A stretch of DNA of 6,648 nucleotides from Clostridia bacterium (GCA_017397605.1 JAFQII010000156.1:1-6648); one strand, 5' to 3'; positions 1 to 5,553 are shown, counted from the first letter of the stretch. The notes: generated from the sequence alone by a model not told the origin. A program made the numbers and translations.

Positions 1-755
1 AACGACGAAAGTGTGTTGCTTGTGATATATAAGGCAAGCAACCGCCAAAATGCCATAGGAACGTTATTGTCAAAATACCCGTCCACCATACCGGTTGCAA
101 ACAGGGGAGACACCTGCGCACACCATACGATTCGGTTAAACTCTTCCCACGGGTCACCGTAGTCATTGCGGTTAAAATCGATGATCTGCAGTTTGCCGTC
201 TGTATCGATCATCATATTGCCGATGTGATAGTCACCGTGCTAATATACCTGCGGTCTGCTTTGCAGCAAATGACGGTTTTGCTCGACATAGTCCAAAAAC
301 AACTGTCCGTTTTCATATTTGAGCGGACAATCGGTATAGCCTTTGATTTTTCGGTCGATTTTATTGTTAAAACGTGTTTGCCAATCAGTAACGTTTTCGG
401 GTGCGGGAATTGTATGAATTGCTTTCAGGATTTTACCTGCCTCAAATCCGTATGCATACTGCTCCGCCGGACGCATCGAGGAGATCGCTTCTTCGGCATC
501 TTTGCCGTCAATCCAGCTTTGGACAGAATAGACACCCTCGTCGCAAGTACCGAATTCCAACGGCTTGCACATCGGAATCCCGAGTGATGCAACTTTTTGC
601 ATCATATCAAACTCCTGCCGTTTGGTTTCGTACTGCGAGAGATCGGAAATACGGTAGAGATATTTGTTTCCGTACGTATCGGTTGCACAAAACTTGTTGT
701 CCCCCGACCATCCTTTTTTGATCTCTGTTTTGTTTACAAACTCGTATGCAGACAT
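1..755 (-). pseudogene. Aminoglycoside phosphotransferase-family kinase, interrupted by an in-frame UAG and cut by the window edge
   Basis: This is a small-molecule kinase of the APH/choline-kinase fold, which transfers the ATP gamma-phosphate to a hydroxyl group. Resistance to aminoglycosides is possible but cannot be inferred from the family alone. Translation starts at 755 behind a GAGGTG site (760-765) and reads 171 codons, ending in RPQVY before a TAG at 240-242. The same frame then continues without another stop to the left edge as HGDYHIGNMM, with IIDFNRNDYGDPWEEFNR further on. HGDxxxxN is the Brenner-type catalytic loop (Asp at about residue 175) and IIDF supplies the metal-binding Asp (about 193). 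The UAG therefore removes the whole active site unless it is read through. Visible length is about 251 codons of a roughly 290-residue family, so the C-terminus lies outside. The intact downstream reading frame suggests a recent C-to-T nonsense change (CAG to TAG), a sequencing error, or suppression. Promoter and start are intact. Confidence 0.8.
240..242 (-). other. In-frame amber codon before the HGD catalytic motif
   Basis: On the minus strand the codons read GTA TAT TAG CAC GGT GAC TAT, giving V-Y-stop-H-G-D-Y. The stop occupies the residue just before the catalytic HGD. From memory, related clostridial proteins often have Gln here (VYQHGDYHIGN), so one transition, CAG to TAG, would explain it. 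The six complete protein genes elsewhere in the window end in TAA or TGA; none ends in TAG, though that sample is too small to argue for codon reassignment. Confidence 0.85.
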
Positions 756-776
756 GTTTTCACCTCACTTTGTACC

Positions 777-805
777 ATTATAATATATCATCGATCGTTT
801 GTCAA
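777..805 (-). promoter_or_regulatory. Sigma-A-type promoter of the phosphotransferase gene
   Basis: On the minus strand TTGACA (800-805) and TATAAT (777-782) are separated by exactly 17 bp, a perfect consensus match. Transcription would start near 770, leaving a leader of about 15 nt that carries the GAGGTG ribosome binding site. A short dyad, ACAAC-N5-GTTGT (806-820), abuts the -35 box and could be an operator, but nothing further supports that. Confidence 0.8.
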
Positions 806-822
806 ACAACTTTGTGTTGTAC

Positions 823-849
823 AAAAAAAGTACCTGCATATGCAGGTAC
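823..849 (-). terminator. Second (distal) terminator hairpin after tRNA-Pro
   Basis: Positions 830-849 are a perfect 20-bp palindrome (GTACCTGCAT/ATGCAGGTAC). On the minus strand it is followed by seven T residues (829-823), giving a classical intrinsic terminator for transcripts coming from the tRNA. It directly follows a first, very similar terminator and protects the downstream kinase promoter from read-through. Confidence 0.75.
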
Positions 850-875
850 AAAAAAGCACCTGCAAACGCAGGTGC
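824..875. repeat. Tandem duplication of a 26-bp hairpin unit
   Basis: Unit 824-849 and unit 850-875 align over 26 bp with four differences. Each is six A residues followed by a palindrome with the core ACCTGC...GCAGGT. Two of the differences fall on opposite arms of the same base pair (T:A in one copy, C:G in the other), so pairing is kept; the other two lie in or next to the loop. This looks like local duplication of a terminator followed by structure-preserving drift. It could also be two copies of a dispersed palindromic element. Confidence 0.75.
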
Positions 876-879
876 TTTT
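850..879 (-). terminator. First (proximal) intrinsic terminator of tRNA-Pro
   Basis: On the minus strand a 12-bp stem, AAAAGCACCTGC paired with GCAGGTGCTTTT and closed by a GTTT loop, is followed by TTTTTT (855-850). The stem begins at the final A of the encoded CCA end, so termination occurs right behind the mature tRNA. Confidence 0.9.
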
Positions 880-955
880 GGTCGGAGTGAAAGGATTTGA
901 ACCTTCGACTTCCACGTCCCGAACGTGGCGCTCTACCAAACTGAGCCACACCCCG
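879..955 (-). tRNA. tRNA-Pro, anticodon CGG, with encoded CCA
   Basis: On the minus strand the sequence folds as a complete cloverleaf. The acceptor stem pairs CGGGGTG with CACTCCG (one G-U pair). The D-arm region is GCTCAGTTTGGTAGAGC. The anticodon stem CCACG/CGTGG encloses the loop TTCGGGA, so the anticodon is CGG and reads CCG proline codons. The T-arm carries GGTTCAAATCC. Discriminator A is followed by a genomically encoded CCA at 881-879, giving 77 nt in total. The gene has its own promoter upstream and tandem terminators downstream, so it is probably transcribed alone, perhaps with some read-through from ruvX, behind which no terminator is visible. Confidence 0.95.
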
Positions 956-958
956 AAA

Positions 959-982
959 TTGCACGCTGTATTCAGCGCACAA
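959..982 (-). other. Leader hairpin in the tRNA-Pro precursor
   Basis: On the minus strand TTGTGCGCTG and CAGCGTGCAA form a 10-bp stem (two G-U pairs) around the loop AATA. It spans almost exactly the region from the predicted transcription start (about 981) to three nucleotides before the mature 5' end at 955. It would be the 5' leader removed by RNase P. A structural role is inference. Confidence 0.5.
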
Positions 983-987
983 GCGGT

Positions 988-1016
988 ATTATACATGAAA
1001 AAACATGTTTTGTCAA
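988..1016 (-). promoter_or_regulatory. Consensus promoter of tRNA-Pro
   Basis: On the minus strand TTGACA (1011-1016), a 17-bp spacer and TATAAT (988-993) match the housekeeping sigma consensus at all twelve positions. The predicted start near 981 gives a leader of about 25 nt before the tRNA. Confidence 0.88.
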
Positions 1017-1030
1017 GACATATTTGGAAT

Positions 1031-1444
1031 TTATTTTTTTATTTTATCCAGATACGATTGCAGGATGATTTGGGCTGACATCGCATCAATCACAGCACGG
1101 CGCTTGCTGCTTTTAAAATCGGTGATGTTCATATAAGTATATGCTTCTACCGTAGACAAACGTTCGTCCATAAACTCCAGCTCCAGGCCTGTAGCTTCCT
1201 TGAGTTTGTCTGCAAACACACGTGTTTTTTCGGCGCGGAACGATTCGCTGCCGTTCATGTTGTAGGGAAGACCGCAAACGATTTTTTCCCCGCCGAGCTC
1301 CTTGATTTTGTCGGCGCACTTACGCACGGCATCATTGACACCCGTGACGTTGAGAGAGCAGACCGCCGTTGCCAAAAATTCCGTTTCGTCGGATGCCGCA
1401 ACGCCGACGCGCGCGTCACCAAAATCGATACCGATGATTCGCAT
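1031..1444 (-). CDS. ruvX: RuvX/YqgF, pre-16S rRNA nuclease / Holliday junction resolvase-like protein
   Basis: The 137-residue protein has the RNase H-like fold of the YqgF family. The family is implicated in processing the 5' end of 16S rRNA and was earlier named a Holliday-junction resolvase. Signature blocks are present in order: GIDFGDARVG (residues 5-14, catalytic Asp7), CGLPYNMNGS (57-66), FMDERLST (91-98, acidic Glu94) and VIDAMSAQIILQSYLD (118-133, Asp120). Length matches the usual ~140 residues. The ATG at 1444 follows AAAGG (1454-1458) with 8-nt spacing. It is cytoplasmic. The usual Bacillus/Clostridium neighbours (ireB, yrzB) are absent; instead a small unknown gene diverges upstream and tRNA-Pro lies downstream on the same strand. 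No convincing promoter was found; TTTGCA-16-TATTTT overlapping the ribosome binding site is weak. Confidence 0.95.
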   Translation of the reverse strand: MRIIGIDFGDARVGVAASDETEFLATAVCSLNVTGVNDAVRKCADKIKELGGEKIVCGLPYNMNGSESFRAEKTRVFADKLKEATGLELEFMDERLSTVEAYTYMNITDFKSSKRRAVIDAMSAQIILQSYLDKIKK

Positions 1445-1565
1445 ATCAAATACCTTTCAAAAATAACATTTTTTTCATGCATGCAAAGCGCATAGAAAGC
1501 GCTGTGCGGGTTAAACTATGATCGTCCGGGAAAAGAAACTTGAACGGACGAACGGAGGAATGATT

Positions 1566-1787
1566 ATGGGTAAAAAACGATCGATTCCGAATGCTGACAT
1601 CAGCAGAAAAAATCGGTATACGTTTCCGATTCATTCGACACCGCAAAGGATCGACGGCGGTTTTTATGACCTGACAGACGATTTTATAGGTGAAATGTGT
1701 CTGTACAGCGAGACCGATCCCGCAGGCAGTTATACGGGCGTTCCCCGTGATGACGATACCCCTGTGCAGGACGCAGATGATCTCTGA
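1566..1787 (+). CDS. Small acidic conserved-looking protein, function unknown
   Basis: A 73-residue protein begins at ATG 1566, seven nucleotides behind GGAGG (1554-1558). The open frame extends up to an ATG at 1518, but that start has no ribosome binding site, and the ATG at 1560 sits too close to GGAGG. The N-terminus is basic (GKKRSIPNADISRKNRY). The middle holds DGGFYDLTDDFIGEMC, then ETDPAGSYTGVP, and the end is PVQDADDL. The DPxGSYTGxP plus PVQDADDL pattern resembles, from memory, short uncharacterised proteins of Clostridia. No signal peptide, membrane segment or known domain is visible. The gene is monocistronic, divergent from ruvX and closed by a strong terminator. Reasons to think it real are its good ribosome binding site, dedicated terminator and patterned C-terminus. 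A spore-related or regulatory role would be guesswork. Confidence 0.75.
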   Translation: MGKKRSIPNADISRKNRYTFPIHSTPQRIDGGFYDLTDDFIGEMCLYSETDPAGSYTGVPRDDDTPVQDADDL

Positions 1788-1812
1788 AAAAAGCACCGTG
1801 ATCCAATGAGAC

Positions 1813-1865
1813 AAAGAATAAACTTCGCTCGGTCGACAGACGGATGCGGAGTTTATTCTTTTTTT
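1813..1865 (+). terminator. Strong intrinsic terminator between convergent genes
   Basis: A 16-bp stem, AAAGAATAAACTTCGC (1813-1828) paired with GCGGAGTTTATTCTTT (1846-1861, one G-U pair), encloses a 17-nt loop and runs into a seven-T tract (1859-1865). It ends the small plus-strand gene. It also lies just behind the esterase stop codon (1868-1870) and may serve that gene from the other side, although the minus-strand T tract is poor. Confidence 0.88.
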
Positions 1866-1867
1866 AT

Positions 1868-2866
1868 TCAGATACCAAGCACTTCTTTGATCTTAGCGGC
1901 AAGTATTTTGGAAACACGGTCGGATGTCACAGTGTTGGGATGTCCGCCGCCGCCGATTTCCTCAGGCTTGCCGTACATGGTATCCACGGGCAGGTAATAT
2001 GCATTTCCGTACGAGTTGTTAAATGCGTTGACTGCGGCTTCTACTGCGCCCATTTTGGTTTGATCCATGACGCCGTAGCACCAGATGATCGGTTTGCCGG
2101 GGAACGCTGCGCGGACTTCCTGCATCAAAAGCTGAGCGGTTTCGGTAAATTCTTCGTCCGATACTCCGCCCCACGCATCGTTGGTGCCTGCGTTGATAAC
2201 CGTCAGGTCGGGAATCCAAGCGCTGTGATCCCACTCGCCGCCCTGTCTGTCCTTGTATGCAAACGCCTGACGCAATGTCATATCTGTGCGGTCGCCGTTG
2301 CAGTTGGCGACAATACCTTTGCCCGATGCACCTGACAGCTGAATCTCTGCGTCCAACAGCTCGGCTGTGAGATATGCATACGAACGGGAGGAATCCTGCT
2401 CATCCGTAAGGTAACCTGCCGTTGTGGACGCGCCTACGACTCCGTAGCCGCAGGTGATGGAGTCGCCGATAAACGCAAGGCGCAAGGGACGTTCCGCGGG
2501 CTTGTTTAACAGCTTGGGCTCAAGTCCCGTGATCGCAACACTCTTGACAATGATCGGATCCATACCTTCGGTAACGCGCAAAATTTTGGCGGTGTGCGCT
2601 CCTTCGCAAAGACCGTCAATCAGGATTTTTTCGGTGCCGTTGGTAACGGCAAAGCGCTGGGAAGGTCTGCCGTCAACCCAAACACGCACATAAGGAACTT
2701 CGGGACAAGGATATGCACCAAAATGCAAAACAAAGCCCGTACCGTAAAAATGAAACGAAAAACCGCTGTCGTTCCACGGGAGGACGAGAGCATTTTCTTT
2801 TGTATACGTTTTGCCGAGCGCAAGAAAATTGGCGCTGTCGGAAAAGTCAAACTGGTGATAAAGCAT
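1868..2866 (-). CDS. CE2-like SGNH/GDSL carbohydrate esterase (deacetylase)
   Basis: The 332-residue enzyme probably removes acetyl groups from sugars or oligosaccharides. Residues 1-120 form a beta-rich N-terminal region as in CE2 acetylxylan esterases, followed by the SGNH hydrolase domain. Visible blocks are FIGDSITCGYG (132-142, nucleophile Ser136), SGASG (178-182, oxyanion Gly), INAGTND (224-230, Asn229) and GGGGHPN (305-311, catalytic His309). The usual Asp three residues before His is Gly306, so a Ser-His dyad is likely, as reported for some CE2 enzymes. There is no signal peptide, which suggests a cytoplasmic enzyme acting on imported acetylated sugars. ATG 2866 follows AAAGGAT (2873-2879). 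The gene is a single unit with its own promoter, divergent from the radical SAM gene. The exact substrate is unknown. Confidence 0.88.
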   Translation of the reverse strand: MLYHQFDFSDSANFLALGKTYTKENALVLPWNDSGFSFHFYGTGFVLHFGAYPCPEVPYVRVWVDGRPSQRFAVTNGTEKILIDGLCEGAHTAKILRVTEGMDPIIVKSVAITGLEPKLLNKPAERPLRLAFIGDSITCGYGVVGASTTAGYLTDEQDSSRSYAYLTAELLDAEIQLSGASGKGIVANCNGDRTDMTLRQAFAYKDRQGGEWDHSAWIPDLTVINAGTNDAWGGVSDEEFTETAQLLMQEVRAAFPGKPIIWCYGVMDQTKMGAVEAAVNAFNNSYGNAYYLPVDTMYGKPEEIGGGGHPNTVTSDRVSKILAAKIKEVLGI

Positions 2867-2899
2867 AGCTGTATCCTTTCAAATTACATTGTTGTTTCT

Positions 2900-2928
2900 A
2901 TTATATCGCATTTGTTTTGTTTTTGCAA
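2900..2928 (-). promoter_or_regulatory. Promoter of the SGNH esterase gene
   Basis: On the minus strand TTGCAA (2923-2928), a 17-bp spacer and a perfect TATAAT (2900-2905) precede the gene, with transcription expected near 2893. It lies back to back with the radical SAM gene promoter, only 11 bp apart. Confidence 0.75.
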
Positions 2929-2939
2929 GACCAAATTAC

Positions 2940-2968
2940 TTGATTTTTGGACGGATTTGCGTTATACT
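2940..2968 (+). promoter_or_regulatory. Promoter of the radical SAM gene
   Basis: TTGATT (2940-2945) and TATACT (2963-2968) are separated by 17 bp. Both boxes are imperfect, so this promoter is probably weaker than the others here. The expected start is near 2975, just before the GAGGTGA ribosome binding site at 2981-2987. Confidence 0.6.
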
Positions 2969-2991
2969 AAAAACCGAAAAGAGGTGATTGC

Positions 2992-3870
2992 ATGGGTTGC
3001 ATGCTTTGTCCGAGGCGTTGCGGCGCGGACCGAAAAAACAGCATCGGCATCTGCGGAGCGTCGGATACACTCAAAATAGCCCGCGCAATGCCGCATTTTT
3101 GGGAGGAGCCTTGCATTTCGGGGATAAATGGCTCGGGAACTGTTTTCTTTTCGGGCTGTCAGCTCGGGTGCGTATATTGTCAAAACCGTGAGATCTCCCG
3201 AGCGCAAGCAGGAAAAGTGGTTTCCGTCGAACGTTTGACCGAGATCTATTTTGAGCTGGCGCAAAAAGGAGTGCACAACATCAATCTTGTAACGCCCGAC
3301 CCGTATTTACCCTTGATCAAAGCGTCTGTCATTCAAGCAAAAGAGCAAGGGCTGGCATTACCGTTTCTGATGAACTGCAGCGGCTACGAAACGGTAGAAA
3401 TGATACGCTCCATGGATGGCCTGATCGATATCTTTCTGCCTGATTTCAAATACATGTCGCCGTTGCTTTCCAAAAAGTATTCGCATGCATCGGATTATCC
3501 CGCGGTTGCAAAGAAAGCGCTTGCGGAGATGGTACGACAGCAACCGAAAGCTGTCTTTGACAAAAACGGTATGATGCAAAAAGGCGTGATTGTTCGTCAT
3601 TTGCTTTTGCCGGGATGCACCGAGGATTCCAAACGTGTGCTTGCATACCTGTATCAAACGTACAAAGACAGCATCTATATCAGTATCATGAGTCAATTTA
3701 CACCGCTTGAACTCAAAGAGTACCCGGAGCTTGACCGATGTGTATCGGAAACAGAATACGAGGAACTGATTGACTTTGCGCAAAAGCTCGGCGTTACTCA
3801 AGCCTATATTCAGGAAGGCAGCGCGGCTTCGGAAAGCTTTATCCCCGCATTTGACTGCGAGGGTGTATAA
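2992..3870 (+). CDS. PflX-like radical SAM protein (pyruvate formate-lyase-activating enzyme homologue)
   Basis: The 292-residue protein belongs to the radical SAM superfamily and resembles the PflX-type branch of glycyl-radical activating enzymes. A [4Fe-4S] cluster bound by CQLGCVYC (Cys56, Cys60, Cys63) would cleave S-adenosylmethionine to a 5'-deoxyadenosyl radical. Other family-like stretches are NLVTPDPYLPLI (about 98-109), MNCSGYE (127-133), FLPDFKYM (149-156) and KGVIVRHLLLPG (197-208). The N-terminus carries extra cysteines, CMLCPRRC (Cys3, Cys6, Cys10) and GICG (Cys21), as often seen in this branch and possibly binding metal. ATG 2992 follows GAGGTGA (2981-2987). Length is typical (~290-300). 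No glycyl-radical enzyme gene lies nearby, so its target is unknown and 'pyruvate formate-lyase activating' should not be taken literally. It is a cytoplasmic, oxygen-sensitive enzyme and points to an anaerobe. Confidence 0.88.
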   Translation: MGCMLCPRRCGADRKNSIGICGASDTLKIARAMPHFWEEPCISGINGSGTVFFSGCQLGCVYCQNREISRAQAGKVVSVERLTEIYFELAQKGVHNINLVTPDPYLPLIKASVIQAKEQGLALPFLMNCSGYETVEMIRSMDGLIDIFLPDFKYMSPLLSKKYSHASDYPAVAKKALAEMVRQQPKAVFDKNGMMQKGVIVRHLLLPGCTEDSKRVLAYLYQTYKDSIYISIMSQFTPLELKEYPELDRCVSETEYEELIDFAQKLGVTQAYIQEGSAASESFIPAFDCEGV

Positions 3871-3874
3871 TATG

Positions 3875-3907
3875 AAAAAGGCAGAGAATACGGCGTTCTC
3901 TGCCTTT
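3875..3907 (-). terminator. Shared terminator between convergent radical SAM and dut genes
   Basis: A 12-bp stem, AAAGGCAGAGAA (3877-3888) with TTCTCTGCCTTT (3896-3907), has a 7-nt loop. On the minus strand it is followed by TTTTTC, giving a good terminator for the aroF-dut operon. On the plus strand only three T residues follow, so it works less well for the radical SAM gene, whose stop lies 6 nt before the stem. It fills nearly the whole 40-bp gap. Confidence 0.85.
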
Positions 3908-3910
3908 GAT

Positions 3911-4354
3911 TTATTTGCGTCCGGTCGAGCCGAATCCGCCCTCTCCGCGTTCGGTATCGGAAAGGGAAGTGCTCTCGATAAAGTTTGCGGTCAGATAGGG
4001 AGTGATTACAAGCTGTGCAATACGTTCGCCCGGAAGAATCGTCTGGTCGACCTTGCCGTGGTTGTGCAGTGCAACGATCAGCTCGCCGCGGTAGTCGCTG
4101 TCGATGACGCCGACTTTGTTTGCGGGCGCGAGTCCGCGTTTGCATGCAAGTCCGCTTCTGGCGTAAATGAGTCCGGCAAATCCGTCGGGAATTTCCATGG
4201 CGATACCGGTATGAATCATCACGGTCTCCCCTGCGGGAATGACGGTTTCATGATCCAAAAGGGCGTACAAATCAGCGCCTGCAGCGCTGGCACTGCCGTA
4301 AGAAGGGGCGATTGCGCCCGGGGAGAGCTTGATAAAGGCAACGTTTGCTGTCAT
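3911..4354 (-). CDS. dut: Deoxyuridine 5'-triphosphate nucleotidohydrolase (dUTPase)
   Basis: This cytoplasmic trimeric enzyme hydrolyses dUTP to dUMP and pyrophosphate, which keeps uracil out of DNA and feeds dTMP synthesis. All five dUTPase motifs are present in the 147 residues: I, AGADLYA (25-31); II, ARSGLA (65-70); III, GVIDSDYRGEL (82-92, with catalytic Asp85 and Tyr88); IV, GERIAQLVI (109-117); V, RGEGGFGSTG (136-145), the glycine-rich tail that closes over the nucleotide. Length is typical. ATG 4354 follows AAGGAG (4363-4368) with 8-nt spacing. The start is only 24 nt behind the aroF stop on the same strand with no terminator between, so it is very likely the second gene of an aroF-dut operon. 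The hairpin at 3875-3907 ends the unit. The pairing with a shikimate gene has no obvious metabolic reason. Confidence 0.97.
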   Translation of the reverse strand: MTANVAFIKLSPGAIAPSYGSASAAGADLYALLDHETVIPAGETVMIHTGIAMEIPDGFAGLIYARSGLACKRGLAPANKVGVIDSDYRGELIVALHNHGKVDQTILPGERIAQLVITPYLTANFIESTSLSDTERGEGGFGSTGRK

Positions 4355-4378
4355 GTCTTTGTCTCCTTATTTTGATTT

Positions 4379-5407
4379 TCAGAGGAGCTCTGCAAGATCC
4401 TTGACGAGGCGCTCGCTCTTTTCCCATCCGAGGCAGGGGTCGGTGATCGATTTGCCGTAGCAACAGTCGCCGATCTTTTGATTGCCGTCCTCAAGATAAC
4501 TTTCGATCATCAAGCCCTTGATCATGTGCTTGACATCATCGGAGTGTCTGCGGGAATGCAATACCTCTTTTGCGATACGAACCTGCTCGAGATACTGCTT
4601 GTTGGAGTTGTAGTGGTTGGTGTCCACGATGCAGGAGATGTTTTGCAAGCCTTTTTTTGCATACGCATCAAACAGCTTGATCCGATCCTCGTAGTGATAG
4701 TTGGGGATACATTTGCCGTCGTTGTCAATGCTGCCGCGCAAAACAGCATGCGCAAGCGTATTGCCCGAAGTGGTGACCTCCCATCCTCTGTAAATAAACG
4801 TGTGCGAGTGCTGCGCTGCCATGATGGAATTGAGCATAACGGACAAATCGCCGCAGGAAGGGTTTTTCATACCGACGGGAACGTCGATACCGCTGGCGGT
4901 CAAACGGTGCTGTTGGTCTTCGACAGAACGCGCGCCGATCGCAACGTAAGAAAGCAGATCAGACAAATACTGATAGTTTTCGGGGTAGAGCATCTCATCC
5001 GCGCAGGTCAGCCCCGTTTCGGTTATGACGCGGGCATGCAGGCTGCGGATTGCCAAAAGACCTGCCAGCATATCGGGCTTGCCGTTGGGGTCCGGCTGGT
5101 GAATCATACCTTTGTAGCCGTCGCCCGTCGTACGCGGTTTGTTGGTATAGATACGGGGAATGATGATGATCTTGTCCTTGACCTCGTCCTGCAATTTTGC
5201 AAGACGGTTGACATAATCCATGACCGAATCTTCGTAATCCGCCGAACACGGACCGATGATCAAAAGAAATTTGTCAGACTCCCCCGAAAAAACCTGTGCG
5301 ATCTCAATATCTCTGCGCTGTTTTTGAACAGTTGCATCGTAAGAAAGAGAATATTTTTCTTTGATCTCCTGCGGGATCGGGAGATTTCTGTGGAACACCA
5401 TTGACAT
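4379..5407 (-). CDS. aroF: Class I 3-deoxy-7-phosphoheptulonate (DAHP) synthase, AroG/AroF type
   Basis: The enzyme condenses phosphoenolpyruvate with erythrose 4-phosphate to DAHP, the first step of the shikimate pathway to aromatic amino acids. Key blocks, numbered from the chosen start, are IGPCS (51-55, metal-binding Cys54), KPRTT (90-94, PEP binding), IGARSVEDQQHR (157-168), MKNPS (180-184, Lys181), DTNHYNSNK (262-270, metal-binding His265), MIESYLEDGNQ (300-310, Glu302) and SITDPCLGWE (320-329, Asp323). All match the AroG-type class I-alpha enzymes, as does the 342-residue length. The frame is open to an ATG at 5434, but AAGGAG (5417-5422) lies inside that extension, nine nucleotides before ATG 5407, so 5407 is the likely start. 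It leads the operon with dut. The leader is too short for an attenuator, and I see no T-box or TRAP-like site. Control is probably by allosteric feedback, which cannot be specified here. Confidence 0.95.
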   Translation of the reverse strand: MSMVFHRNLPIPQEIKEKYSLSYDATVQKQRRDIEIAQVFSGESDKFLLIIGPCSADYEDSVMDYVNRLAKLQDEVKDKIIIIPRIYTNKPRTTGDGYKGMIHQPDPNGKPDMLAGLLAIRSLHARVITETGLTCADEMLYPENYQYLSDLLSYVAIGARSVEDQQHRLTASGIDVPVGMKNPSCGDLSVMLNSIMAAQHSHTFIYRGWEVTTSGNTLAHAVLRGSIDNDGKCIPNYHYEDRIKLFDAYAKKGLQNISCIVDTNHYNSNKQYLEQVRIAKEVLHSRRHSDDVKHMIKGLMIESYLEDGNQKIGDCCYGKSITDPCLGWEKSERLVKDLAELL

Positions 5408-5449
5408 ATCAAATGTCTCCTTGTAAACGAGCATAATACACTGTCAAAC

Positions 5450-5478
5450 ATTTTACATCAAAATCCGCGTGCTGTCAA
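5450..5478 (-). promoter_or_regulatory. Promoter of the aroF-dut operon
   Basis: On the minus strand TTGACA (5473-5478), a 17-bp spacer and TAAAAT (5450-5455) match the housekeeping consensus at eleven of twelve positions. Transcription would begin near 5443, which lies downstream of the ATG at 5434 only by a few bases and leaves about 35 nt before the start at 5407. A second TTGACA downstream (5441-5446) has no partnering -10 box. Confidence 0.78.
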
Positions 5479-5553
5479 GTCGAACAAATCAACTTGCATG
5501 GAAAAATATCACGTCATTTGGTGCTTGATTTGGTCGTTTTCGATAAAACCTTG

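Noticed and set aside
824..875. CRISPR-like short repeats
   Set aside because: Only two units are present, directly abutting without spacers, and each is a palindrome followed by a T tract on the minus strand. Terminator duplication fits better.
1518..1565. Longer start (ATG 1518) for the small protein
   Set aside because: There is no ribosome binding site before 1518, while GGAGG at 1554-1558 fits ATG 1566.
4478..5404. 308-residue plus-strand open frame opposite aroF
   Set aside because: It is the antisense shadow of a gene with all DAHP synthase motifs and has no recognisable domain.
5408..5434. Longer DAHP synthase starting at ATG 5434
   Set aside because: The ribosome binding site AAGGAG (5417-5422) lies within this extension and is correctly spaced for ATG 5407, and the ATG at 5434 has no site of its own.
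5408..5449. Attenuator, T-box or other riboswitch ahead of aroF
   Set aside because: The leader from the predicted promoter to the start codon is only about 35 nt and shows no leader peptide, T-box sequence or competing hairpins.
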